Of a stretch of 64,000 nt of DNA, positions 55,608 through 64,000 are shown piece by piece. Position 1 is the first letter of the stretch. Each line of letters opens with the position of its first letter. The DNA is from Sphaerolaimus hirsutus (taxonomy: Eukaryota; Nematoda; Chromadorea; Monhysterida; Sphaerolaimidae). The stretch is from assembly GCA_964036195.1 (NCBI GenBank), contig OZ038451.1, forward strand, positions 24,259,927 through 24,323,926. The letters are read 5' to 3'. The position numbers and the translations under genes are program-made. The notes under the pieces were generated by a model that was not told the DNA's origin, ran no database searches, and saw nothing but the letters and a program-made list of their open reading frames with translations.

Positions 55608-58530
55608 TCAGGCATCACGTTGAGCATCAGCAAACTCAAGCACCTCATTCATCGTCTTAACCATTTGCCTTTGGTCATAATGAACAGATTTTGCCGGCAC
55701 TTCCGTTGACCTTGGGCCACTCCCAGACCCTGTAAAATGCCCTGTAAAATGTCAAATTTCATGTAAAGTGTCATAACTAGTGTAAAAGTCCCTGTAAAAT
55801 GGCAAACGTTGGTTTGACATTTTACAGGGCATTTTACATGACTTTTGACTAGTGATGGAAAAGCGCGATGGCGCTAGCGCCAAAGTAAAAAACGTTATGG
55901 CGCTTTTGGTGCTTGGCGCGATTTTGCTGTGGCGCCATTGGCGCTTGGCGCTGGGGTTCAGAAAATCGCCATGGCGCTTTTGGCGCTTGGCGCTATTTTT
56001 GGCTGGCGCCAGGAACAAAATGCGTGGCGTTGGCGCTTGGCGTTAGCGCCAAATCAAAAAGCGCCATGGCGCTTCTGGCGCTTGGAGCCATTTTGCTCTG
56101 GCGCCATTGGCGCTTGGCGCTGGGGTTCGGAAAAGTGCCATGGCGCTTTTGGCGCCAAAGTCCTGGCGCTTTTTCCCTACTTTTGACACTTCACATGACA
56201 TTAGACCCTTTACAGGTCAATCCACAGGCTCTGGAAGTGGCACCTGGGCAGACCATCCCTAGCCAAGCCGGGCAGCTGCTTCAAATACTTCAAGCCGTAG
56301 CGCCAAGTTTTAGCCCACTCGTCCTCGGATATCTCCGCTTTGCGCTGCGCCAATCGCTCATTGTCGGTGGTGACAAAGTCGGCGATGATTGGATAGAAGC
56401 CGCCCCAGCGCTGCGTCGACTCCGCTCCCAGCTGTAAGTCTTCCTGGAAGCCGACGCCTGTGGCCACGTGAATTTTTACGCTTGAGTTGTAATGTATTCT
56501 ATTTCGCAGTTCTTCAGTAGCCCCCCCCCCCTTTGCGGAACATCTCAGAAAAATTCGTCCCTTGTAGGCAAATAGAGGGAAAATGCTTGACAGCCACCTC
56601 AAGCACCCCGGTGTAAGCTCGCTTGGCATGTAATCCAGGCGGACATGAAAATACAGCGCTATATTTTGGACATTTCGGAATTTCATATAAATTTGTGTAT
56701 TTTCGAAGAAAGTGCATCAAGTGCACAGTGACATTTGCACAAAATGTATATTTCTCAATTACCTAATTTTATGACAAATATCTGATTAACAGATATTTTT
56801 AAACATTTTGACATTACACATGTGATTTTAGCAAACCAAGTGCACCACTTTTGCATCATTTATACGCTGTGTAAGTGTGACACCATTTACAAACATTCAA
56901 AGTTCACCAACAACCGATCTGTTTATAGCAGTTGACCGTAATCAGACGGGCTTCCATGCGCAATTTGTGCTTAGTGCACAACCACTGCGGCAGCGACAGC
57001 ATCACCACGCCGTCGATGCATAGAAAATAGTCGATGGTGGCATTTTAGGGGTGTCCGTTCGAAGTTTTGTGCGAGAAATTGTGTCATATGTTGGCCGATT
57101 TTGACGCCACTCAAGAATCTTGAGGCTTTGAGGAATATGATAAGTTTTTGTGTTCCAAGATAATTCTTGGGGCCAGTTCCGCAAAACTCGCAATTCACTT
57201 GCCGTTTCACTTCGCTTTTGCGCTTTATATCGGGGGTGCATCGATACGCACATCTGCCCGATACGCACATTTGCCCGTTTTTTTCACTTGACACTTTTTC
57301 AAGTGATTTTCAGATATGAGTAAAGTGAAAAAAGTTGCGCCATGACATTGGTGTCTAATGCGCACTAATGTTGTTGCGCAACTTTTTGCACTTTACTCAT
57401 ATCTGAAAATCACTTGAAAAAGAGTCAAGTGAAAAAAAAAACGGGCAAATGTGCGTATCGGGCAGATGTGCGTATCAGGCCTGCCCCTTTATATCGCCTT
57501 TGCCATTTCACTTGCCGTTTTACTTCGCCTTTGCCATTTCACTTGCCGTTTTACTTCGCCTTTGCGCTTTTACTTCGCCTTTGCCATTTCACTTCTCACT
57601 TCTCATTTTGCGGAACTGGCACCTGGTGGGGGTTATTTCGAGGAAATACGGTATATAAATCGAGCACACAAACCTCCGGAACCCCCACACTAAAATGCGA
57701 CCTCTCGATGTTTTCTACGTGTCCATTTCATCCGAGAAGGCGGCGATTAGCAGCGGCTTGACGCAGATCACCACCGCGGCGCGACTGTCGCCGAACTGCG
57801 ATTGCCGCAATAAAATATTTCGTTGTGCATCATTTCTGAAGCACTGCGTGGAATTCCGCAACTTGTCAACTGTCAACTGTCAACTGACAAGGGAATGCCC
57901 CGTTGCATTAATCTCCTCGAGATACCACCAGAGACCACTTTCACACCTGTAAAATGCTCAAAAATGCCAAATGTCATGCAAAGTGTTGAAATGGCCTAAA
58001 ATTATGTCAAATTTTATTTTATTTTCATGTGCTTTTGATATTTTTCATGACATTTTACATGATTTTTGACAGGGCATCTTACAGGGTCTGTGAGTGCCAC
58101 CTGTCTCAGACCCTGTAAGTGTAAAGTAAAGTGTCAAATGTCATGTTAAATGTCAATCAAAGCAAAAAAAAAGTTCTATTTCTGAACTCTGCATGACAAT
58201 TGACACTTAACTTAACACTTTACAGGGCTTGGGACCGGCACCTGGTCTGATGATTTCCCATCACTTGACACTTGAAAAGCTACAGAATTCATTCCAGTCC
58301 GAAAACCGCACTCGACCGACAAACATATGCTCCTGTATCGAGTCGACTTCACTCTGACGGCTCGCATCGACCCGGCCTCCGCAGCAGCTCGCCTCGAAAA
58401 GGTCGGGTCGCAGCTGTTTCAACTTGTCTCTATCGACCCGGATTTGACCCGGGTCGGATGCACCGCGTTGGTGCGGGTCGGCCGACGGTAAAGGGGTGAT
58501 TTGCGGTTGCGCCGATGCATTTTGACCCAT
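55608..58530 (-). CDS. Conserved protein of unknown function with N-myristoylation motif
   Basis: I do not recognise this gene. Exons (right to left) 58312-58530, 57719-57795, one ending at 56915, 56244-56457 and 55608-55710. It starts MGQNASAQPQ, a good N-myristoylation context (Gly2, Ser6). Exon 2 reads FGDSRAAVVICVKPLLIAAF. Exon 3 reads VVMLSLPQWLC through ARLITVNCYKQIG. Exon 4 reads VGFQEDLQLGAESTQRWGG, then FYPIIADF. The last exon ends VLEFADAQRDA. The phases of exons 1-2, 3-4 and 4-5 agree. The 5' edge of exon 3 is unresolved: codons run GC-ended back to about 57030, but no AG precedes them. The last intron is exactly one introner element. It shares a short upstream region with ORC3, head-to-head. 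Confidence 0.7.
55711..56243 (-). mobile_element. Introner (family I-2) constituting the last intron, with a nested hAT-like element
   Basis: On the minus strand it starts GTGCCACTTCCAGAGCCTG and ends CAGGGTCTGGGAGTGGCCCAAG. Exons ...ARDGLP(R) and (R)STEVPAKSV join in phase 2. The intron is one family I-2 element enlarged by a family D element at 55850-56179. Confidence 0.8.
55850..56179. mobile_element. hAT-like family D element inside an introner
   Basis: Exact duplications CTTTTGAC at 55842-55849 and 56180-56187. Starts TAGTGATGGAAAAGCGC and ends GGCGCTTTTTCCCTA. Interior of GGCGCTTGGCGC blocks. Confidence 0.88.
57177..57620. repeat. Introner family I-1 copy split by a family C MITE
   Basis: On the minus strand it starts GTGCCAGTTCCGCAAAATG and ends GCGGAACTGGCCCCAAG, in spliceable orientation, inside intron 2 of the unnamed gene. 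The family C MITE at 57232-57487 is inserted in it. The intron boundary used by exon 2 lies about 100 bp further upstream (57718). Confidence 0.7.
57232..57487. mobile_element. hAT-like MITE family C, copy 5
   Basis: Exact duplications TTTATATC at 57224-57231 and 57488-57495. Ends GGGGGTGCATCGATACGCACA and GTGCGTATCAGGCCTGCCCC. Confidence 0.9.
57932..58241 (-). repeat. Two tandem introner family I-2 copies in intron 1 of the unnamed gene
   Basis: On the minus strand the first begins GTGCCGGTCCCAAGCCCTG and ends CAGGGTCTGAGACAG. The second begins immediately as GTGGCACTCACAGACCCTG and ends ACAGGTGTGAAAGTGGTC. Both are in spliceable orientation and abut head to tail. Confidence 0.65.
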
Positions 58531-58908
58531 TTTTGGATTGATATAGATGTGTTGATGTTTGTCTTCGAATAATTGATTGCTGTATATGCTTACGTGAGCA
58601 AACAAGTGTCGGTGCCAGCGTTTACGCTGAAGAAATGGAAGGGCCAGTTATGTGTTTATGGGTTTTGTGCTTGTGCGTGGGTTGCGTTTACGCGTCAAAC
58701 CGTTATCAAAAACGCATTGAAATAGAATCTGCGACAACCTCGCATTGTTTCTAAAAAATCACATGCGTAGTGTTATCACTAAGTCAGTGCTGACTCACCT
58801 CATAACGCTCTTTTTACAAAATGTGAGCGGATTGTATTTGGAATTTTGCCAGATGGGCGCGGTTTTAGAATAAAAGAAAAGAAATGAGAAGTTTCTGGCC
58901 GGCTGACG
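58531..58908. promoter_or_regulatory. Shared head-to-head upstream region (unnamed gene / ORC3)
   Basis: The two start codons point away from each other across 378 bp, so both promoters must lie here unless leaders are spliced. The segment is free of the transposons that crowd the rest of the window. No TATA box is obvious. Confidence 0.45.
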
Positions 58909-61900
58909 ATGGCTTCTGTACGTGAAAATCCTTTCGATTCAGTATGTTTTGCCGGAAAAACCGATTTCCAGTTCAATACAAATGTGGCCGATCACAGAAC
59001 TTCGAATGTGCCCGTTCGCCAGAAGAAAACAAAGGTGTTTTTTGTTTTGGCATAGTTCCAATTATCTGTTCTTTCCTAAAATCGGCCTGTTTTACTTTTC
59101 TCAGGGTCGTCGCACCAAACAAACCGATGCGGACGAAAACATTTTCTCTGATTTTAGTCGGCGCAAGCTTTGTCGCGATATGTGGAGAGAAATTTCAACC
59201 GCGTGCACTGCTCATTTCGACCGTATGTATTCCACCATTTATGACAGAATTTTGGATTTCTTCAGCGAGAAGGTTGGTGATGAAAAACATTTTTTCGCTT
59301 TGATCGTTCACCGTGAGAAATATCAGTTGAAGTTTTAGATTCTCTTATCTGTTTCCTTTCCATAAAGCGTTGGAAAATTCGTCACACATCATTTAACTTG
59401 GAATTTGAAACTTGATGATGCGCGCGACTTAACCATTGTTTTACAGCTCCTGAAAATCCTTCACAATTTTACCTTTGCAGGTGTCCACTTTCAAACCGCA
59501 CGAAGCCACCCAATCCCTTGAGGGAAACCTCATTGGGGGCGCCATTTTGTCGCTGGGGCATAACGTAGCAGATCACCACCGTTTGCTGACTGGTTTGACT
59601 GAACGAGTGTGCCAAGCCGATTTTTGCTTTGCCGCGTGCCACGTGACTGTGAGCCATGCCGGTGCTGGATTAATAGCCTGCATCAAAGTGCTGTGCAATG
59701 CTATCCAGTGGGAAGTGGTGTGTCGGGGTTGAACTGTTTTCTTTTATTGTTCTCTGGGGTTTAGTAGGAGGTGGCAGGATGTGGGGCTATTTTCGCTCAA
59801 AATACTTTTTGCGCGAAGTTTTGCTCAAAACCGCTAATTTTCCACGTTTTCACCTTCGACAGAATTACATCCTGTGTCTTATTCTCAATTTCTATCTATT
59901 TTTCACCTAATTTTTTATATTTTTATCGCATTTCTGCATTCTACACCTTGAAAAAGCCCAAATATTTCAACTCCGGTGAAGCCCTCGATTTACCCCCACC
60001 GGATCATTTTTAGCGATTGACTATCTACATATCTGAACTAGGGTTGGCCGATGTTTTTTTAAACGTTTTTTTTAGTACTAAGCACTAGGTATATTGCAAA
60101 ATTTTTGCACGCAAGCGCGCAATTTCACACACAAATTGACATTGGTGGTTGTTTTCATTGGTTTTGTGATATTTTTAGTATCAAAGTATCCATTTCTATG
60201 TGCTACCATGGGTTAATAAGCCATCATATGTTGCTGTACTATATAATATTGAGGTAATGTGCTTCCATGTACCTCCACAGTGTGTAACTTCACTCCCAAA
60301 GTAACAACCTCCTTTTATAACCTTGTTTGATCACTATTCTGTGCCAAACTTTACCTGAAGTCACGAACATTCGACTATAAGGCGATATCAGGGCCGTATC
60401 CAGGGGGGGGGGGCGGGGGGGCTGCAGCCCCTCCCCCCTTCCCGGGGCGAGACAAGAAAGTGACCGGAAATTGCGACTTTTTCAACGTCAGTGTAAAAAT
60501 TTTTGCGCGCAAGCGCGCATTCTTCACCAGACATAAGGTACTATTATCAGATTTGCTACATGTGGCCGCAAATCGTTATAAATACACTCAATGTTGTGCT
60601 TTTTGCTGTTTTGTATGCATATTTACATACATATACAGCATTCCATGGCGCTGGCGCCAACGCCATTGGCGCCATGGCGTGGCGCCTACTAAAAGCGCAA
60701 GCGCCATGGCGCCATTTAGGGTTGGGATGATATATCGTTTCGAATATCGGATACAAAAACGTAGCCAGCGGGGGGGGCGGGGGGGCGGCCGCCCCCCCCC
60801 CTTCCCGGGTCGGACAAGATAATATACCCGAAATGGTGCTTCCGTAAAGCGATTTTGTCGCCAGTCCGGAAAAATTTTGCGCGCAAGCGCGCATTTCGGC
60901 GTCGCACAGTATATTTTAGTTATACCTGTGGTTTAGGACCAAAAAAGCACTGAAAATTCGCCTCCGTCGCTGTATATGTATATAAAATACATACAAGTAC
61001 AGCACTATTTGGCGCCAATGCCAACGCCAATAGCGCCATGGCGTCGCGCCTACGAATGGCGCTGGCGCCAAAGCGCCATTCCTTTACCACATGGGTCAAA
61101 TTTAGGGGGGGGGCGCCGCCCCCCCCCCCGTTCGCCGAGCTCCGTATACAATCCGCCCCCCCTGGCTACGTCCCTGATCGGATATTGACCATTGTTTCAT
61201 ATCGAATATCGATATCAAAAATTTTGAAAAAATATTGAATATCGATATCGAATATTGACCATTTTTTGATATTTTTCGATATTCTGGTATTCTTTTTGAG
61301 GTATTTGTGATCCCATAAAAAATGGCTGAAGCCAACAAAAAGTGGATGCTGCAGCCAAACACGTATGCTTATGAATGCACAAAGCAATATATCATATATA
61401 GATGCCATGTTATTTTCACATTGAGCTATCAAAAGTAGGATATCAAGGGTAATGTATACACATCCTTACAAAATATATGATATTAACACAGCAAACTGCA
61501 TCGCAAGGAAACCATTTCACCAAGCGTTTGCATGGCAGCATCGCTCAAAAATTTGGCTATTTATTTTAAAATACCAACCTTTTAAAAATGTAAAAAGCCA
61601 GCCACCCCTAGTCACGAGTATGACCTGAAGTGTTTGCTTAATAATTTTTCACCTTATATAATTTGATAAATCCTGTTTTTATTTCATTACCTCATTCCAA
61701 CTGTTGTGAGCCTCATTAAAAAAGATTATCAACCATGTTTGTGTCCAAATGGAAATACAATATGCCCCGCGGTACTAAAATAGTGAAATATCGAAATATC
61801 GAATATCGAGCATATTTTCATATCGAATATCGAGGGTCCATGTCCATGTCGTATCGATATCGAATATAGACTTTCAGAAAAAAATATCGAATATCGATAT

Positions 61901-64000
61901 CGAAAAGTCATGTCGTCCCAACCCTAGCGCCATTCCGCCACTATGTAGCTAAAATTTTAAGGGGGGGGGGGCTGAGCCCCCCCCTCGCCGTCCTCCGTAA
62001 ACAAGCAGCCCCCCCCGCTCAAAAATCCTGGATACGTCCCTGGGCGATATACGAACTATATGTCGACGAGACGAAAAATGGATATTTTTGACACAAATCA
62101 CCACTTATAATGCTATCACAGACATAATATGGTCATATATAACATCACAGAGTATTGCCACTGTCTGATATACCTATATATGTTGACACAAGGTCATATC
62201 TGCTAGCTTTTAAAAAAACACGTTTTTTATTAATAAAAAAAACCTTTTTTTGAACATCGAAAAACAACAACGTTTTTTTCCAACCCTAATCTGAACCCAT
62301 GCAGGGGTGAACACATGCTTGACGTAGACAGGAAAAAGGTCATTATGCACACATGCAGGATTCCCGTCGCCAGTGCACTGTGGAGATGCTGGCGGAAAAG
62401 TTGCTGCAGTTGTACCGTGAAAATTCTGGACGGGCGCTGGTTTGCTCATATCTTTTCGATTTGTTGTAGTCGAATGAAATTCAAAAAAATTCTGGTGCTC
62501 AGGTAGTATTCATCGAGGATTGTGATTCCTGGTCGGACGACTTACTCGACGACATTTTCTGGCAGTTTTCCAAGTTGCCCATTTGCTTGGTGGCGGGCGC
62601 CAGACGCGGCACTGCCACCTTTAGCGACAGACTTTCTCGATTGTCTATGGCAGCTGTGGGGCCGGTATCGAAGGCGTTCAAAGTGCCGCCGCCCTCCGTC
62701 TGCTTTGAATCGCTGCTGCAAAGTGTCATGATTAGCTCTGAGGTGTGCAGGGGCCAATTCTGCATAAGAAGAAGTGAGACGAAAAGTGAAATGACAAGTT
62801 ATATGAGAAGTGAAAGTTAAGTCAAATCAGAAGTGAAAAAATATTTAAAAAATACCTAATGGATGAATCCTGACTTAAAAAAGCATTGTTTCAGATCACG
62901 GTAATGATGATTTAGCGGGTTCACTTGCGTTAGAACTTTGAAATTAAAAATGTTACTAGGATTGAAAAAAAACGTTTTTTTAACTCGATGTTTTTTTTAA
63001 AAAAAACAACGTTTTTTTATAAAAAAACAACGTTTTTTAAAATAAAAAACGTTTTTTTTAAAAAGCTCCCAGATATGACCTTGTGTCAACATATATAGGT
63101 ATATCAGACAGTGGCAATACTCTGTGATGTTATATATGACCATATAATGTCTGTGGAGCCATGGGATAGCATTATAAGTGGTGATTTGTGTCAAAAATAT
63201 CCATTTTTCGTCGACATATTGTTCGTATATTGCCTTATAGTCGAATGTTCGTGACTTCATGTAAATTTTGGCATCGAGTAGTGATCAAACAAAGTTATAA
63301 AAGGAGGTTGTTACTTTGGGAGTTAAGTTACACACTGTGGAGGTACATGGAAGCACATTACCTCAATATTATATACTACATCAACATATTACGGCTTATT
63401 AACCCATGGTAGCAGATAGAAATGGATACTTTGATACTAAAAATGCCACAAAACCAATGAAAGCAACCACCAATGTCAATTTGTGTGTGAAATTGCGCGC
63501 TTGCACGCGAAATTTTTGCAAAATACCTAGTGGTTAGTACTAAAAATTTCGGTCAATGTTTTAAAAAAACAAACATTTCGGACGTCATTTAAAAACAACA
63601 ACGTTTTTTAAAATAAAAAACGTTTAAAAAAAACATCGGCCAACCCTAAATGTTACCCTATTAAAAAAACTACTTTACTTTTCACCTCACATTTGACTTC
63701 ACATTTCACTTCTGACTTCTCATTTTACTTCTCATTTTGCGGAATTTTCACCCGGTTTATATGGTTTTGAACCGTATTAACGCAGTCAATATTCCGCCTG
63801 GATTGGCGTTTCACCCGCTTCGTACTGAGCCGTTTCAAACACGAGGACGTTTCGCTGGACGAGTTCACCAAGTTGTGGCAGTTCGCGCTTTTGGAGCACT
63901 GCATGCACGGCCAGTTCGCGGCGCTGATGTGCAAAAGGGCCGATGTGCGCGAAAGATTGCAATTGGTGGGGGAAGAGAGTTTGAGACAGCTGCTGCAGGG
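58909..64000 (+). CDS. ORC3: Origin recognition complex subunit 3 (ORC3), 5' part
   Basis: ORC3 is a core subunit of the complex that marks replication origins and loads MCM helicase. Six exons are visible, all joining in phase 0: 58909-59034, 59105-59272, 59481-59717, 62359-62439, 62503-62742, 63786 to the window end. Support comes from RKLCRDMWREI with DRMYSTIYDRILDFF (N-terminal helices), GGAILSLGHNVADHHRLL (like the conserved ALVLGVNVTDHD strand), VVFIEDCDSWSDDLLDD (Walker B-like position), and SRFKHEDVSLDEFTKLWQFALLEH (like DFSVQNFIKGLQLSLLEH). The gene is cut by the window edge after about 355 residues, roughly half the expected length. Introns 3 and 5 are long and packed with nested elements. 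Confidence 0.9.
60717..61926. mobile_element. hAT-like (ATATCG)n-armed element, third level
   Basis: Exact duplications GCGCCATT at 60709-60716 and 61927-61934. Ends TAGGGTTGGGATGATATATCG and CATGTCGTCCCAACCCTA. Arms like those at 22068-22784. Interrupted by the element at 60754-61176. Confidence 0.9.
60754..61176. mobile_element. hAT-like ACGTAGCCAG element, innermost level
   Basis: Exact duplications ATCGGATA at 60746-60753 and 61177-61184. Left end CAAAAACGTAGCCAG, right end CTGGCTACGTCCCTG, G and C runs inside, as at 9374-9785. Confidence 0.88.
62752..63752. repeat. Introner family I-1, reverse copy in ORC3 intron 5, split by a family E element
   Basis: Left GGCCAATTCTGCATAAGAAG, right CTTCTCATTTTGCGGAATTTTCACC. 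Orientation is opposite to ORC3. The element at 62957-63648 is inserted in it. Confidence 0.65.
62957..63648. mobile_element. hAT-like element family E, second copy, opposite orientation
   Basis: Exact duplications AATGTTAC at 62949-62956 and 63649-63656. Starts TAGGATTGAAAAAAAACG and ends CATCGGCCAACCCTA. Its body is the reverse complement of 60039-62288 without the nested insert. Confidence 0.9.

Larger units (their letters stand above)
60389..62042. mobile_element. hAT-like CAGGGCCGTATCCAGG element, second level
   Basis: Exact duplications GGCGATAT at 60381-60388 and 62043-62050. Ends CAGGGCCGTATCCAGG and CCTGGATACGTCCCTG, as at 47711-48111. Interrupted by the element at 60717-61926. Confidence 0.9.
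60039..62288. mobile_element. hAT-like element family E (TAGGGTTGGCCGATG), outer shell of a four-level nest
   Basis: Exact duplications ATCTGAAC at 60031-60038 and 62289-62296. Starts TAGGGTTGGCCGATG and ends ACGTTTTTTTCCAACCCTA. It is interrupted by the element at 60389-62042; without it the length is about 590 bp, close to the 692-bp copy at 62957-63648. Located in ORC3 intron 3. Confidence 0.9.

Noticed and set aside
57414-57761. Phe/His/Ala-rich plus-strand frames
   Set aside because: They come from introner-family arms (TTTGCCATTTCACTT) and partly overlap an antisense exon of the unnamed gene.
62202-63070. Possible poly-Lys/Phe coding frames
   Set aside because: Runs of ACGTTTTTTTAAA from family E ends.
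1-64000. tRNA, rRNA or other structured RNA genes
   Set aside because: I saw no cloverleaf with A/B boxes and no rRNA-like sequence; the strong hairpins are all transposon ends.
1-64000. An autonomous transposase or reverse transcriptase gene
   Set aside because: No hAT, Tc1/mariner or retroelement protein motif is readable in any frame; all elements here appear non-autonomous.

Overview
This is nuclear DNA of an invertebrate animal. Genes are split into many short exons, coding exons are GC-rich at third positions, intergenic DNA is AT-rich, and all recognisable genes are metazoan housekeeping genes. I cannot name the phylum from sequence alone. Seven protein-coding genes can be assembled with consistent splice phases, and short inverted-repeat transposons fill most introns and spacers.

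Layout. 1-7.3 kb: no confident gene, several foldback elements and one isolated candidate exon (4538-4577). 7.5-14.0 kb (+): a GALNT11-like polypeptide GalNAc-transferase in 11 coding exons. 14.0-16.8 kb: spacer with a large foldback element. 16.8-20.8 kb (+): DENR. 21.2-25.8 kb (+): MAT2B, followed tail-to-tail by SHPK (25.9-28.5 kb, -). 28.5-31.9 kb: repeat-rich spacer with a possible terminal exon at 30.8 kb. 31.9-53.8 kb (-): PPIP5K (Vip1) in about 32 exons. 55.6-58.5 kb (-): a conserved gene I do not recognise. 58.9 kb to the end (+): ORC3, starting about 380 bp head-to-head from that gene and running off the window.

The most interesting signal is a pair of related inverted-repeat element families that look like introners. 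Their ends begin GTGCCAGT and finish ...ACTGGCCCCAG, so one orientation supplies a 5' GT and a 3' AG. In SHPK, PPIP5K and the unnamed gene, complete introns coincide exactly with one element, and the flanking reading frames join cleanly. A further PPIP5K case ends in TG, and a likely case lies in the GALNT 5' leader.

The second theme is hAT-like non-autonomous elements. More than fifteen copies have exact 8-bp target-site duplications, including four nested in each other in ORC3 intron 3. Several families share the terminus TAGGGTTCAAACG but carry arms built from different short tandem repeats (GGGACC, CCCGAT, ATATCG). The genes belong to unrelated pathways (O-glycosylation, translation reinitiation, S-adenosylmethionine synthesis, sugar phosphorylation, inositol pyrophosphates, replication origins); I see no functional cluster.
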